Shown: positions 8,389-18,265, counted from the stretch's first letter. The stretch: 38,683 nucleotides of DNA from Clostridiales bacterium (GCA_017620475.1 JAFZQI010000025.1:1-38683), one strand, 5' to 3'. Numbers and translations: made by a program. Notes: generated from the sequence alone by a model not told the origin.

Positions 8389-9447
8389 ATGTCTAAAGAA
8401 GAGATTGCGATTCCCGCGATATTGAAGATCGAGCGCGGCGTGACGGCGCATATCGGCGATTACATGAAGGATGAGGGCTTTACGCAGGTGACTCTTCTTT
8501 TTGGAAATGGACTGACCGAGATGTTCGGTGATACGGTTTTCGCCTCCTTTGAGAAAGCGGGCGTGACGGTGCTTCACCATCAGGAGATGGACACGGTAGA
8601 TTTTAAAGACATTACCGATCTGGCTTTTCAGATCCCGAATAAAACGCAGGCGATCATCGGCATGGGCGGCGGTAAGGTGATCGACGCGGCCAAGTATATC
8701 GGATATATCCTTCGGATCCCGTTCATCAGCGTACCGACAAGCTCGTCCTCGGACGGTTTTTCCAGTTCGTCGGCCTCCCTTACGGTCAACGGTCATCGTA
8801 AATCCCTGCCTGCGAAGATGGCTTACGGGATCCTGGTGGATACGGATGTCATAAAGAGTGCACCGGTCCGGTTCCTTTATTCCGGCGTGGGCGATATGGT
8901 GGCCAAGATCTCTTCGACATACGACTGGCAGCACGAAGAGGATATGGGATATGACGAGGTCAACGACTTTGCCTTCATGATCGCAAAGAAAGCGGTCAAC
9001 TCGTTCGTGAGAACGCCGTTTGAATCCATGAACGAAGATCTTTTCTTAAAAGAACTTCTCGATTCGCTGGCGATGAGCGGTGTGGCCAATGAGATCGCAG
9101 GATCCAGCGCACCGACGAGCGGAAGTGAGCACCTGATCTCCCACGCGCTTGACCAGCTTCTGGAACACCCGCAGCTGCATGGTGTCCAGGTGGGTATCGC
9201 GACATATATTATGTGTAAGATCTGTGACCACCGCTGGAAAAGGATCGATACGGTGTTTACCAAGACGGGCTTTTGGGACTATTGTGAGACGCTGGACCTG
9301 AAGGTGGAGGATTATCGGAATGCTATCGATATGGCGCCGCAGATCAAGCCTTTCCGCCACACGTATCTTCACGAGGAGAAGTACAGGGATCTGGCGAAAG
9401 CGCTGCTTACCAGCGACGAGCATCTTAAGAAGATATTCCATCTGTGA
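8389..9447 (+). CDS. Glycerol-1-phosphate dehydrogenase-like (AraM/EgsA family) enzyme
   Basis: 352 residues from the ATG at 8389. That start is chosen because AGGAGGT (8374-8380) precedes it and the predicted promoter lies inside the longer reading frame. The protein belongs to the iron-type alcohol dehydrogenase/dehydroquinate synthase superfamily. The NAD(P)-binding GGGKVIDAAK lies at 93-102. PFISVPTSSSSDGFSSSSAS followed by a GILVDTDVI segment is typical of G1P dehydrogenases. GSEHLISHALD carries candidate metal-ligand histidines. Family members reduce dihydroxyacetone phosphate to sn-glycerol-1-phosphate; the bacterial role is less uniform than the archaeal one. No partner prenyltransferase gene is nearby, so the pathway is not shown by context. 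Confidence 0.8.
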   Translation: MSKEEIAIPAILKIERGVTAHIGDYMKDEGFTQVTLLFGNGLTEMFGDTVFASFEKAGVTVLHHQEMDTVDFKDITDLAFQIPNKTQAIIGMGGGKVIDAAKYIGYILRIPFISVPTSSSSDGFSSSSASLTVNGHRKSLPAKMAYGILVDTDVIKSAPVRFLYSGVGDMVAKISSTYDWQHEEDMGYDEVNDFAFMIAKKAVNSFVRTPFESMNEDLFLKELLDSLAMSGVANEIAGSSAPTSGSEHLISHALDQLLEHPQLHGVQVGIATYIMCKICDHRWKRIDTVFTKTGFWDYCETLDLKVEDYRNAIDMAPQIKPFRHTYLHEEKYRDLAKALLTSDEHLKKIFHL

Positions 9448-9533
9448 AAATGCATAATTGCGAATTGCTTGTTGCATCGCTAAACAAATAATGCACGTTT
9501 TTTATCGTTTTTTGCTATTTGTTTTGCAAGATG

Positions 9534-9562
9534 TTGAAATCAAACTTGCAAATTGGTAAGAT
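9534..9562 (+). promoter_or_regulatory. Promoter of gltBD
   Basis: TTGAAA (9534-9539) and TAAGAT (9557-9562) are exactly 17 nt apart. The transcript should start near 9569, immediately before the leader hairpin. The -10 box and the geometry match the glnN promoter. Confidence 0.75.
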
Positions 9563-9571
9563 TTAACCATC

Positions 9572-9647
9572 GAAACTAGCAAAGGCGCTAAGTGTTTCCC
9601 GGATCTTCCGAAAAGAAATCGGAAGAAAGGAGCGGAAAGGCTGCGCC
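9572..9647 (+). promoter_or_regulatory. Two-hairpin leader of gltBD, candidate ANTAR-binding RNA
   Basis: Hairpin 1 has TAGC (9577-9580) pairing with GCTA (9587-9590) around the hexaloop AAAGGC (9581-9586, A1 and G4). The stem can extend to about 9572-9600 with bulges. Hairpin 2 has CTTCCGA (9605-9611) pairing with TCGGAAG (9619-9625) around AAAGAAA, also with A1 and G4 but one base longer unless a bulge is allowed. GGCGC (9584-9588) can alternatively pair with GCGCC (9643-9647), breaking hairpin 1 and enclosing hairpin 2, as in the glnN leader. The 12-mer AGCAAAGGCGCT is identical in both leaders. Confidence 0.6.
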
Positions 9648-9702
9648 ACAGTGCTTTTCGAGCCGAATCGGGAAAGACTTTCTTGACCTGAGGAGGCAGA
9701 AA

Positions 9703-12700
9703 ATGATGATGCAAAAGCAGGGACTTTATTCTCCCGAATATGAGCATGATGCGTGCGGCATCGGTTTTGTGGTCAATATCCATGGCAAAAGAACACATCA
9801 GACGGTGAAGGATGGTTTGAAGATCCTTGCAAATCTGGCGCACCGTGGTGGTGAGGGAAGCGATGAGAATACCGGTGATGGAGCGGGCATGCTCCTTCAG
9901 ATCCCGGACGCGTTCTTTCGAAAAGTTTGTCCGGAAGATCACATTACGCTCCCTGCCCAGGGTGATTACGGCGTAGGTATGGTTTTCCTGCCGCGGCAGA
10001 GTGATGCCCGCGAGAAGTGCATGAAGGTCATCGATAAGGCGGTAGAAGAAGAGGGCCAGGTCGTGCTGGGCTGGCGTGATACGCCGGTCAATGAAAGCAC
10101 CATCGGCGCGACGGCGGAAGAGAACCGTCCGTATATCATGCAGCTTTTCATCGGAAGAGGCGAGAAGACCAAGAAGGGGATCGCCTTTGACCGGGCACTT
10201 TATGTCATTAGAAAGAAACTGGAGAAGCGGACGATCGAGCTGACAGAGACCGATCCGCGGTACTTCTATTTCGCAAGCCTTTCGACCAGAACCATTGTTT
10301 ATAAGGGCATGCTGACACCGGAACAGATGGATGCATTTTATCTTGACCTGAAGGATCTTTCCTTCGATTCGGCGCTGGCGCTCGTGCATTCACGATACAG
10401 CACCAACACTTTCCCGAGCTGGGAGCGTGCCCATCCATACCGTTACCTCATTCATAACGGTGAAATCAATACATTGCGCGGAAACATCAACGCCATGTAC
10501 GCCCGTTCCGCATCCATCAGCAACAAGGCTTTCGGCGACGATATGGAAAAGGTACTGCCGATCATTAACCCGAACGGATCAGACTCGGCGATGTTTGATA
10601 ACACGCTGGAGTTCCTGACTTTGTCCGGAAGATCTTTGGCCGAGACCGCCATGATGATGGTTCCGGAGCCGTGGATCAAGCACGAGCAGATGGATGAGGA
10701 TCTGAAGGCTTTCTATGAATATAACAGCATGCTGATGGAGCCCTGGGACGGCCCGGCAGCACTGGCTTTCACCGATGGCCGCTCGATCGTTGCGACCCTC
10801 GACCGTAACGGACTTCGTCCGGCTAGATACGTGGTGACCGAAGACGGATACGTGATCCTTTCTTCCGAGGTCGGCGTGCTGCCGATCGATGAGAGCCGCG
10901 TGATCAGTAAGAACCGTCTGCGTCCAGGCCGTATGCTCCTGATCGATACGGAGGAAGGCCGCATCATCACCAACGAAGAGATCAAGAAGAAGGTGGCGAC
11001 ATCTCATCCCTATAAGCAGTGGGTCGATGAGAATATGGTCCGTCTTTCGGATCTGGTCGAGGATTATCGTTCTTCGGCAAAAGCACCGTCTGCCAAGGGC
11101 AAGAGTGCCTCCTCTTCGGATATCGAGGTCAAGCAGAAGATGTTTGGCTATACTTACGAAGATATCCGTAAGATGGTGATCCCGATGGCAAGTACCGGTG
11201 CCGAGGCGGTGGGTGCCATGGGTAACGACAGCCCGATCGCAGTACTGTCGGATAAGCCACAGCTCCTTTACAACTACTTCAAGCAGCTTTTCGCGCAGGT
11301 AACGAACCCGCCGATCGACTGCATCCGTGAGGACATCGTCATCATGGAGAGAATGTACCTCGGAAACGAAGGCAACATTATTGAGCCAAAGGCGACTGAC
11401 GCAAGACATATTGCGCTGCCGTGTCCGATCCTGAAGGATGAGGAGCTGGCGGCGGTAAAGGCTTGTAAGCGCAGGGGATTTAAGTCTGTGGTCCTGCCGA
11501 TCCTTTATGAGGCCGGCGGTGACGGACTGACGCTGGAAAAGGCGATGGACGATCTTTGCAAGTCGGCATCGGCGGCGGTGGACAAGGGTACGAATATCCT
11601 GATCCTTTCTGACCGGGATGCGGATTCCGACAGAAGCCCGATCCCGGCACTTCTGGCGGTAGCCGGACTTCACCAGCATCTGGTACGGGCCGGGCAGCGT
11701 CATATGACTTCCATCGTTCTGGAGTCCGGTGAACCGAGAGAAGTCCATCACTTTGCACTGCTCGTGGGTTACGGCGCATCTGCGATCAACCCGTACATGG
11801 CTTTTGCCACGATCGAAGATGAGATCGCGCATCAGAGACTGGATAAGGAGCCGGCTGAAGCGATCGATAACTATATCTCGGCCGCCCGTCACGGTATTGT
11901 TAAGATCCTGTCGAAGATGGGTATCTCGGCGGTCAAGAGCTACCAGGGCGCCCAGATCTTCGAGGCCCTCGGTATCGGTGAAGAAGTCATCGAGAAGTAT
12001 TTCACATCCACGGCATCCCGTATCGGCGGTATCGGTCTTCCCGAGATCGCCAAGGAAGTCCAGCAGCGCATGGACGAAGCGTTTAAGAAAAACGAGACCC
12101 AGCCCGGACTTCCTACCGGCGGTGTGTATCAGTGGAGAAAAGACGGGGAATACCATATGTATAACCCCAAGACCATTTATCAGCTGCAGAATGCGGTTAG
12201 AAAGGGCGACTACTCCATGTATAAGGAGTACAGCCGCGGCCTGAATGAGGAGAACGAACGGCTCTGCACGATACGCGGACTTCTGGAGTTTGTGCCTTCG
12301 AAGCAGCCGATATCGATCTATGAAGTGGAACCGGTCGAAAGCATCGTGAAGCGTTTTAAGACGGGCGCTATGTCTTATGGTTCTATCAGTAAGGAAGCCC
12401 ATGAGGCGCTGGCGATAGCCATGAACCGTCTTGGCGGTAAGAGTAACACCGGTGAAGGCGGTGAGGATCCGGAAAGATATGAGAGAATGCCCAACGGCGA
12501 TTCACGCATGAGTGCTATCAAGCAGGTGGCATCGGGTAGATTCGGTGTTACTTCCGATTACCTCGTTCATGCAAGAGAGATCCAGATCAAGATGGCCCAG
12601 GGCGCAAAACCGGGTGAGGGCGGACAGCTTCCGGCCGGTAAGGTTTATCCCTGGATCGCTAAGACCCGTCACAGTACGCCGGGTGTCGGCCTGATCTCGC

Positions 12701-14307
12701 CGCCGCCGCATCACGATATCTATTCCATCGAGGATCTGGCGGAGCTGATCCATGACCTCAAGAACGCCAACCGTTTTGCAAGAATCAACGTTAAGCTGGT
12801 TTCCGAAGTCGGCGTCGGTACGATCGCCGCAGGTGTGGCCAAGGCCCGTGCGGATGTCGTCCTGATCTCCGGTTATGACGGAGGTACGGGCGCTGCACCG
12901 AGAACGTCCATCCGCCATGCGGGTCTCCCCTGGGAGCTGGGGGTTGCGGAAGCGCATCAGACACTACTTCTTAATGATCTCCGTTCCCGTATCACGGTCG
13001 AAGCCGATGGTAAGCTGATGACCGGCCGTGATGTCGCGATCGCGTGCCTGCTGGGCGCCGAGGAATTCGGATTCGCAACAGGACCGCTGGTTGCACTGGG
13101 CTGCGCCATGATGCGTGTTTGTAACCTGGATACCTGTCCCTTTGGTGTGGCTACACAGAACCCGAAACTTCGCGCAAAGTTCGAAGGCAAGCCGGAATAT
13201 GTTGTGAACTTCATGCGCTTCATCGCGGAAGAACTCCGTGAGATCATGGCGCAGCTGGGCTTCCGTACCATCGACGAAATGGTGGGCCGCTCGGATATGC
13301 TCCGTGTCAATAAGGCTATCAAGTTCTGGAAGTCCACAGGCATCGATCTTTCTTCGATCCTGTACCGTCCGCAGCTTGACTCCACGGTCATCACCCATCA
13401 CACGGTTTCCCAGGATCACAAGCTGGAAGAGACTCTGGACTACAAGGTACTGATCCCGCTCTCCGAGCCGGCCATCAGCGAAGGCCGTAAGGTCAACCTG
13501 TCACTGGAGATCCATAACACCGACCGTGCCGCCGGTACCCAGCTGGGCTCGGCGATCACACGTGCACACGGCGAAGAGGGCCTCCCGGAAGACTCCATCA
13601 ATGTGGAGTTCAGAGGTTCGGCCGGCCAGAGCTTCGGCGCTTTCATCCCGAAGGGTTTGACGCTGCGTTTGGAAGGCGATGCCAACGATTATGTCGGAAA
13701 AGGACTGTCCGGCGGTAGAATCGTGGTCCGTAAGGATAGAGAAGCTTCCTTCCGATCGGAGGAAAACACGATCATCGGTAACGTGGCGCTCTATGGTGCG
13801 ACATCCGGTACTGCCTATATCAGCGGTATCGCGGGCGAACGTTTCTGCGTAAGAAACAGCGGTGCGACGGCAGTCGTTGAAGGCGTGGGCGACCACGGCT
13901 GTGAGTATATGACCGGCGGACGCGTGATCGTCCTCGGGCCGACAGGAAGAAACTTCGCGGCAGGTATGTCCGGCGGTATCGCTTATGTATACGATGCCAA
14001 CGGTGATTTTGCCGCAAGATGTAATAAGGAAATGGTTGAGCTTCTGCCGCTTTCGGATCCGGAAGAAGTCGAGTTCGTCAGATCGCAGATCACCGCGCAT
14101 GTGCGTGCGACCGAGAGTACGTATGCCGAGCATATCCTGCAGAATTACGATGACCTGATCGGACGTTTCGTGAAGGTAATGCCGCATGACTATGCGAAGT
14201 TCAATGAGAAGCTCTCGCAGGTCAAGGAAGAAGGCTACGACGGCGACGAGGCCCTGATGATGGCATTCGAGCTGGCAACAGGTAAAGGAGGGAAGAGCAA
14301 TGGGTAA
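9703..14307 (+). CDS. gltB: Glutamate synthase (GOGAT) large subunit
   Basis: 1534 residues from ATG 9703, fixed by AGGAGG at 9691-9696. A longer frame to 9592 would run through the leader RNA and is rejected. GltB hydrolyses glutamine and uses the ammonia to make glutamate from 2-oxoglutarate. C18 (HDACGIGF) becomes the N-terminal nucleophile after removal of a 17-residue propeptide. The FMN/2-oxoglutarate synthase domain includes [19 protein letters not shown] and [15 protein letters not shown]. The 3Fe-4S ligands are in the [12 protein letters not shown] spacing (C-X5-C-X4-C). The C-terminal Gly-rich GXGXG repeat domain starts near [10 protein letters not shown]. The small subunit overlaps its 3' end. 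Confidence 0.97.
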   Translation: MMMQKQGLYSPEYEHDACGIGFVVNIHGKRTHQTVKDGLKILANLAHRGGEGSDENTGDGAGMLLQIPDAFFRKVCPEDHITLPAQGDYGVGMVFLPRQSDAREKCMKVIDKAVEEEGQVVLGWRDTPVNESTIGATAEENRPYIMQLFIGRGEKTKKGIAFDRALYVIRKKLEKRTIELTETDPRYFYFASLSTRTIVYKGMLTPEQMDAFYLDLKDLSFDSALALVHSRYSTNTFPSWERAHPYRYLIHNGEINTLRGNINAMYARSASISNKAFGDDMEKVLPIINPNGSDSAMFDNTLEFLTLSGRSLAETAMMMVPEPWIKHEQMDEDLKAFYEYNSMLMEPWDGPAALAFTDGRSIVATLDRNGLRPARYVVTEDGYVILSSEVGVLPIDESRVISKNRLRPGRMLLIDTEEGRIITNEEIKKKVATSHPYKQWVDENMVRLSDLVEDYRSSAKAPSAKGKSASSSDIEVKQKMFGYTYEDIRKMVIPMASTGAEAVGAMGNDSPIAVLSDKPQLLYNYFKQLFAQVTNPPIDCIREDIVIMERMYLGNEGNIIEPKATDARHIALPCPILKDEELAAVKACKRRGFKSVVLPILYEAGGDGLTLEKAMDDLCKSASAAVDKGTNILILSDRDADSDRSPIPALLAVAGLHQHLVRAGQRHMTSIVLESGEPREVHHFALLVGYGASAINPYMAFATIEDEIAHQRLDKEPAEAIDNYISAARHGIVKILSKMGISAVKSYQGAQIFEALGIGEEVIEKYFTSTASRIGGIGLPEIAKEVQQRMDEAFKKNETQPGLPTGGVYQWRKDGEYHMYNPKTIYQLQNAVRKGDYSMYKEYSRGLNEENERLCTIRGLLEFVPSKQPISIYEVEPVESIVKRFKTGAMSYGSISKEAHEALAIAMNRLGGKSNTGEGGEDPERYERMPNGDSRMSAIKQVASGRFGVTSDYLVHAREIQIKMAQGAKPGEGGQLPAGKVYPWIAKTRHSTPGVGLISPPPHHDIYSIEDLAELIHDLKNANRFARINVKLVSEVGVGTIAAGVAKARADVVLISGYDGGTGAAPRTSIRHAGLPWELGVAEAHQTLLLNDLRSRITVEADGKLMTGRDVAIACLLGAEEFGFATGPLVALGCAMMRVCNLDTCPFGVATQNPKLRAKFEGKPEYVVNFMRFIAEELREIMAQLGFRTIDEMVGRSDMLRVNKAIKFWKSTGIDLSSILYRPQLDSTVITHHTVSQDHKLEETLDYKVLIPLSEPAISEGRKVNLSLEIHNTDRAAGTQLGSAITRAHGEEGLPEDSINVEFRGSAGQSFGAFIPKGLTLRLEGDANDYVGKGLSGGRIVVRKDREASFRSEENTIIGNVALYGATSGTAYISGIAGERFCVRNSGATAVVEGVGDHGCEYMTGGRVIVLGPTGRNFAAGMSGGIAYVYDANGDFAARCNKEMVELLPLSDPEEVEFVRSQITAHVRATESTYAEHILQNYDDLIGRFVKVMPHDYAKFNEKLSQVKEEGYDGDEALMMAFELATGKGGKSNG

Positions 14308-15811
14308 GAGTACCGGATTTCTGGAATACGAAAGAGCCATCGGCCCGGACCGGGAGATCAAGGAGAGGATCCGTGATTACCGCGAGGTGCATCAGATGTA
14401 TCAGAGCGAAGATGCGGCCAGGACCCAGGGTGCGCGCTGTATGGATTGCGGCGTGCCGTTCTGCCAGACCGGTATGTTCCTGGGCCGCGGTGCCACAGGA
14501 TGCCCGCTGAGTAATCTGATCCCTGAATTTAACGACCTTCTATATAAGGGTCATTTTGAAGACGCATATAGAAGACTTCGCAAGACCAACGGTTTCCCGG
14601 AGTTCACCGGCCGCGTTTGCCCGGCACTTTGTGAAGGTGCCTGTACCTGTGGACATAACTTTGCCTCCACCCCGGTCAGAAATAACGAATGGTATCTGTC
14701 GGAGACCGCTTGGAAGAACGGTGTCATGACGCCCCATCCCCCGAAGAAAAGAACCGGGAAGAAGGTGGCGGTGATCGGTTCAGGTCCGTCAGGCCTTTCC
14801 TGTGCGGATCAGCTCAATCACGCAGGACACCTGGTGACGGTCTACGAAAGATCCGACCGACCGGGCGGACTTCTGATGTATGGTATTCCGAACATGAAAC
14901 TCGACAAGCAGGTGATCCTGCGCCGTGTGAAACTCATGGAAGAAGAGGGCGTGACCTTTAAGTGCGGAGTCGAAGTCGGACACGACATCACCATAGAAGA
15001 AATACGCAGTTCTTTTGACGCGGTGGTATTATGCTGCGGCGCGACAAAGCCCCGAAACCTCGTAGTTGAGGGACGTGAACTGAAGGGGATCCATTTTGCG
15101 GTGGATTACCTTCGCACCAACACCCAGGCGCTGTTTGCGAAGAACCATTTCGATAAGGAAGGACCTGCTCCTGATCTGGCGATCTCGGCGAAGGGCAAGC
15201 ACGTAGTCATTATCGGCGGCGGCGATACCGGAACCGACTGTTCGGCAACAGCAGTTCGCCAGGGCGCCAAGAGCGTGACGCAGCTGGAGATCATGGGGCC
15301 GCTTCCGGAAAAACGTGCGGCGAACAACCCATGGCCGGAGTATCCTTTCGTCAAGAAAGTGGATTACGGCCAGGAGGAGGTCGCGGCGGTTTACGGCGAC
15401 GATCCGAGACAGTACTTTATGTCGACTGAGAAATTCATCGGTGACAGCAAGGGGAACGTCAAGAAGCTTCAGGTCGTTCAGGTTTCCTGGGAAAAGGACG
15501 AGAAGTCCGGCAGAATGATCCCCGTGCCGATCGATGCGACGAGAAAAACGATCCCGGCGGATCTGGTGATTCTGGCGATGGGATTCCTCGGACCGGAGGA
15601 CACGATCCCCGGAGCTTTAGGACTTGATCGGGACGGAAGATCCAATGTCAGCGCGGAGTTCGGGAAATTCAAGACTTCGGTGGACGGAGTCTTCGCCGCA
15701 GGAGATATGCGCAGAGGCCAGTCCCTGGTCGTCTGGGCGTTAACGGAGGGAAGAGGCGCTGCAAGAGAATGCGACAAGTACCTCACCAACGGACACGGAG
15801 TTTTAGCATAG
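14300..15811 (+). CDS. gltD: Glutamate synthase small subunit
   Basis: 503 residues. GltD passes electrons from NAD(P)H through FAD and Fe-S clusters to GltB. The N-terminal cysteines of the 4Fe-4S region are seen in [23 protein letters not shown] and [12 protein letters not shown]. The FAD site is [17 protein letters not shown] with [17 protein letters not shown]. The NAD(P) site is [13 protein letters not shown]. The C-terminal [13 protein letters not shown] is the usual FAD-contacting end. The ATG overlaps the last codons of gltB by 8 nt, and the AAAGGAGGG Shine-Dalgarno lies inside gltB, which suggests translational coupling. Confidence 0.97.
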   Translation: MGKSTGFLEYERAIGPDREIKERIRDYREVHQMYQSEDAARTQGARCMDCGVPFCQTGMFLGRGATGCPLSNLIPEFNDLLYKGHFEDAYRRLRKTNGFPEFTGRVCPALCEGACTCGHNFASTPVRNNEWYLSETAWKNGVMTPHPPKKRTGKKVAVIGSGPSGLSCADQLNHAGHLVTVYERSDRPGGLLMYGIPNMKLDKQVILRRVKLMEEEGVTFKCGVEVGHDITIEEIRSSFDAVVLCCGATKPRNLVVEGRELKGIHFAVDYLRTNTQALFAKNHFDKEGPAPDLAISAKGKHVVIIGGGDTGTDCSATAVRQGAKSVTQLEIMGPLPEKRAANNPWPEYPFVKKVDYGQEEVAAVYGDDPRQYFMSTEKFIGDSKGNVKKLQVVQVSWEKDEKSGRMIPVPIDATRKTIPADLVILAMGFLGPEDTIPGALGLDRDGRSNVSAEFGKFKTSVDGVFAAGDMRRGQSLVVWALTEGRGAARECDKYLTNGHGVLA

Positions 15812-15833
15812 TTCTTTTCGAAAAGCAGAAAAA

Positions 15834-15887
15834 TGCTCTCTTATTCGCTCACTTATTCGTTGAAATAAGTGTGAAAATGAGAGAGCA
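15834..15887. repeat. 54-nt hairpin repeat acting as a likely two-way terminator
   Basis: This unit lies between the convergent ends of gltD and the ECF gene. It starts TGCTCTC and ends GAGAGCA, has a perfect inner hairpin CACTTATT/AATAAGTG, and is followed by a T-rich stretch (ATTTCTTTT). Its reverse complement is the same length as, and closely similar to, the units at 22335, 22395, 23869 and 23929. It is therefore a dispersed copy of that family rather than an ordinary terminator. Confidence 0.8.
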
Positions 15888-15917
15888 TTTCTTTTATCTA
15901 AACCTGCTTGAGGGAAA

Positions 15918-16502
15918 TCAGTTTTCCTGCGGCTCGACCGTGTGCTTTTTGCTGTGGCCGAGGACGACGTTGTCGTAGAGCTTGCGGATCCCGAGAACCT
16001 CGGCCAGCAGTACGCCGAACACGGCGCCGATGGTGCCCTGGGCGATCTCATACGGGAGCTTGACCATCGCATATTCGAAGGTGCTGTAAACGAAGGTTTT
16101 GCCGAGGGTGTAGCCGACGACCATGATCACGGCGCCAACAGTCACCGCAATAATCGACGCCACCTTCTGGTGCTTTTGGAACGTATGGTGCGAGATCAGG
16201 GAGATCACTACCGCCTGAAGTCCGTGGGTCACGAGGGAGACGAACATTGGGAGCGGGTAGAAGATGAGGTCGCCGAGGAAGGCGCCGATGCCGCCGACGA
16301 CAAAAGCTTCGTACGGGCTTAGGAGCAGCGCGGCGAGGCAGATGATCACGTCGCAGAGGTACAGGTGTCCGCCCGGAACCGGAATGCCGAAGGAACACAT
16401 GGCGATGTTGAGGGCCATGAAAACGGCGGTTAAGGTGATTCGGATGGTCGGGCTGGTTCTTCTTGCCCCCTGTTTGTTTGCTGTGATCTTACTCTGGTTC
16501 AT
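15918..16502 (-). CDS. ECF transporter S component, probably for a B6-type vitamin
   Basis: 194 residues, very hydrophobic, with about five to six membrane segments after a basic N-terminus (KITANKQGARRTSPTIRITL). The first segments (MALNIAMCSFGIPVPGGHLY then CDVIICLAALLLSPYEA and GGIGAFLGDLIFYPLPMFV) have the look of ECF-type substrate-binding membrane proteins. These work with a shared EcfAAT energising module encoded elsewhere; none is in this window. The divergent neighbour is a MocR-type regulator, and MocR/PdxR proteins often control vitamin B6 genes, so a pyridoxine-type substrate is a reasonable inference but not shown. AGGAGG precedes the ATG. The leader carries two 36-nt hairpin repeats. 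Confidence 0.8.
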   Translation of the reverse strand: MNQSKITANKQGARRTSPTIRITLTAVFMALNIAMCSFGIPVPGGHLYLCDVIICLAALLLSPYEAFVVGGIGAFLGDLIFYPLPMFVSLVTHGLQAVVISLISHHTFQKHQKVASIIAVTVGAVIMVVGYTLGKTFVYSTFEYAMVKLPYEIAQGTIGAVFGVLLAEVLGIRKLYDNVVLGHSKKHTVEPQEN

Positions 16503-16520
16503 CTTCGTGAACCTCCTTTT

Positions 16521-16592
16521 TTCTCGGAGCTTTCGGTGATCCGGAAAGCTCCTTTATTCTCGGAGTTCCCGATTTCCCGGAAAGCTCCTTTA
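16521..16592 (-). repeat. Two 36-nt tandem hairpins in the ECF S-component leader
   Basis: Units 16521-16556 and 16557-16592 both begin TTCTCGGAG and end CCGGAAAGCTCCTTTA on the plus strand. On the transcript strand each begins TAAAGGAG and folds: the first with GGAGCTTTC against GAAAGCTCC, the second more loosely around a GAAA loop. Each repeat therefore has an AAAGGAG Shine-Dalgarno look-alike inside a stem, upstream of the real AAAAGGAGG. It resembles no vitamin riboswitch I recognise. Confidence 0.75.
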
Positions 16593-16667
16593 CTTGCTCT
16601 GGGAAGAAGAGTATCATATGTCTGAATATGTAAAAATGACCAAAATCGGAGTAAAGTATATAACCAG

Positions 16668-17774
16668 ATGAATTATCTTATCGAAAAGAACTCGGATTCG
16701 CCGGCGTATATCCAGCTGTATCATCATTTCGTCCGGGACATTGTCGCGGGCGTGTACCCTTACGGCAGTAAGCTTCCGTCGAAGCGCGTGATCGCTGATG
16801 ATACCGGGGTCAGCGTGATCACGGTGGAGCATGCGCTGGTCCTTCTGAGCGATGAGGGATATGTCCAGAGCCGCCAGCGGAGCGGCGTTTTCGTCATCTA
16901 CCGCGGCGAGGATTTCTTCGGCGGAGCGCCGGATGCAAAGGATTCTTTGGGAAAAGAACTGAATGCGAAGCGCCATGAGCATCTTTCTTCGGAAACCGGG
17001 GATTTTCCATTTTCGGTTTTGTCGAAAACCATGCACAAGGTGATTTTGGATCACGGGGAGGAGATCCTGGTCAAGTCCCCGAATCACGGATGCGAGGAAC
17101 TCCGTGTTGAGATCTGCCGCTATCTCGCGCGGTCCCGAGGGCTTTCCGTGGATCCGTCGCAGGTGATCGTGGGGTCCGGGTCCGAGTACCTTTATGGCCT
17201 GATCGCCCAGCTTCTCGGGGACGGGAGAGTGTTCGCGGTGGAGGATCCTTCCTATAAAAAGATCCGGGCGGTTTATGAGGCCATGGGCATTGCTTGCGAT
17301 CCGCTGCCTCTGGGACCCGACGGGATCTTATCGGAGGCGCTGAAAAAGACGAAAGCCCATGTACTGCACGTGACACCTTTTAACAGTTTTCCGAGCGGCG
17401 TGACGGCGGACATTTCCAAGAAACACGAGTATCTGCGCTGGGCGAGGAAGCGCGGCGCCATCCTGGTGGAAGATAATTACGATTCCGAACTGACGGTTTC
17501 CAAGAAGGCGGAAGAGCCGCTATTTTCGATGGATCCGGAAGTCTCGGTGATTTACTTAAATACCTTCTCGAGGACCCTTGCTCCGTCGATGCGTATCGGC
17601 TACATGATCCTGCCTTTGGGGCTGGTGGATGAGTTCAACGAAAAACTCGGCTTTTATTCCTGCACGGTACCGATCTTCGAACAGTACGTTTTGGCCGAAC
17701 TTCTGCGAAGCGGGGACTTCGAGCGGCACATCAACCGCGAGAGAAGGAAAAGAAGAAAACAGCTTTCGGAGTGA
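16668..17774 (+). CDS. MocR-family (GntR-HTH/aminotransferase) regulator, short and lacking the PLP lysine
   Basis: 368 residues. Residues 1-80 are a GntR winged helix (KLPSKRVIADDTGVSVITVEHALVLL, then a QRSGVFV wing). From about 110 it is an aminotransferase-like domain, including IVGSGSEYLYGLIAQLL, VEDPSYKK and VEDNYDSEL. The position that should hold the Schiff-base lysine is Arg302 (NTFSRTLAPSMRIGY), and the protein stops after HINRERRKRRKQLSE, roughly 80-100 residues short of typical MocR proteins. It may have lost PLP sensing or be decaying. No strong RBS is seen before the ATG. It is divergent from the ECF gene and probably regulates that intergenic region. Confidence 0.8.
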   Translation: MNYLIEKNSDSPAYIQLYHHFVRDIVAGVYPYGSKLPSKRVIADDTGVSVITVEHALVLLSDEGYVQSRQRSGVFVIYRGEDFFGGAPDAKDSLGKELNAKRHEHLSSETGDFPFSVLSKTMHKVILDHGEEILVKSPNHGCEELRVEICRYLARSRGLSVDPSQVIVGSGSEYLYGLIAQLLGDGRVFAVEDPSYKKIRAVYEAMGIACDPLPLGPDGILSEALKKTKAHVLHVTPFNSFPSGVTADISKKHEYLRWARKRGAILVEDNYDSELTVSKKAEEPLFSMDPEVSVIYLNTFSRTLAPSMRIGYMILPLGLVDEFNEKLGFYSCTVPIFEQYVLAELLRSGDFERHINRERRKRRKQLSE

Positions 17775-17808
17775 GGATTGAATTATAATGGATTCGGAGG
17801 TGAGGTAA

Positions 17809-18115
17809 ATGAACTCGAATCAGATCGGTCTTCTTTTGGCACAGCCATACTATGTGGTGGATATTCTGCCGGCGCGTGTTCCGGAAGGTTCGGAAGGGCA
17901 GTATTTCGTGGTGGAGCAATATTATCTCAAAGCCCCGAAGATCGATGGACTGCACGAGAAGTTTACGGATATCCTTCTGACTTGAGGAGCAGGACGCCCT
18001 AATCACCATCAATTCGGACGACACCTATATGACCGTGTATAACCCGAACGAGGATCTTCTCCGAAGACTTCAGCAACTGGCCTCCGCCAACGGACTTTTC
18101 ATCTGGCAGCCATAA
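17809..18115 (+). pseudogene. Small unknown protein gene split by a +1 frameshift
   Basis: An ATG at 17809 with a good GGAGGTGAGG ribosome site opens a 58-codon frame (begins MNSNQIGLLLAQPYYVVDIL) ending at TGA 17983-17985. Skipping one T at 17983 enters a frame that stays open for 43 more codons to TAA 18113 (EEQDALITINSDDTYMTVYN, ending NGLFIWQP). Both halves look like real, compositionally similar coding sequence, about 101 residues joined. I do not recognise the family. It could be a decayed gene, a sequencing error, or a programmed shift at ACT-TGA; the slip site is weaker than the classic CTT-TGA of prfB. The gene follows MocR by 34 nt. Confidence 0.6.
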
Positions 18116-18240
18116 GCCGCGGCACAGTGCTTTTCGCGCGGAATCCGTGAAGCCGGCAAATGACACTTTTACCTTGGAATCCGTAAGATTTCCATACGAT
18201 CTTCTAAAGATTTCTCCATAGGGCGGACCCCCTTATATGG

Positions 18241-18260
18241 TACAATACTTTTAGCGGAGG
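18241..18260 (+). promoter_or_regulatory. -10 box and ribosome site of the two-component operon
   Basis: TACAAT at 18241-18246 is followed by GCGGAGG (18254-18260) just before the ATG at 18266. No good -35 box is seen at the right distance, which suggests an activated promoter. The upstream gap 18116-18240 holds a copy of the AGTGCTTTT motif at 18126 and two GGAATCCGT direct repeats. Confidence 0.45.
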
Positions 18261-18265
18261 GCGTT

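Noticed and set aside
9448..9533. Terminator after the glycerol-1-phosphate dehydrogenase gene
   Set aside because: A short TGCAT/ATGCA dyad (about 9473-9494) is followed by T-runs, but the stem is too weak to call.
9592..9702. N-terminal extension of gltB
   Set aside because: It would be translated through the leader hairpins, and AGGAGG points to ATG 9703, which also places the nucleophile Cys after a normal 17-residue propeptide.
10579..12402. 607-codon open frame on the minus strand opposite gltB
   Set aside because: It lies wholly inside gltB, whose catalytic motifs are intact, and its product is an Arg/His-rich shadow.
16503..16667. Folate, pre-Q1 or other vitamin riboswitch before the ECF gene
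   Set aside because: The leader consists mainly of two simple tandem hairpins and lacks the conserved cores of these riboswitches.
17778..18002. 74-codon open frame overlapping the frameshifted small gene
   Set aside because: It runs in a different frame from the well-initiated start at 17809, and its product is a Gly/Ser/Arg-rich shadow.
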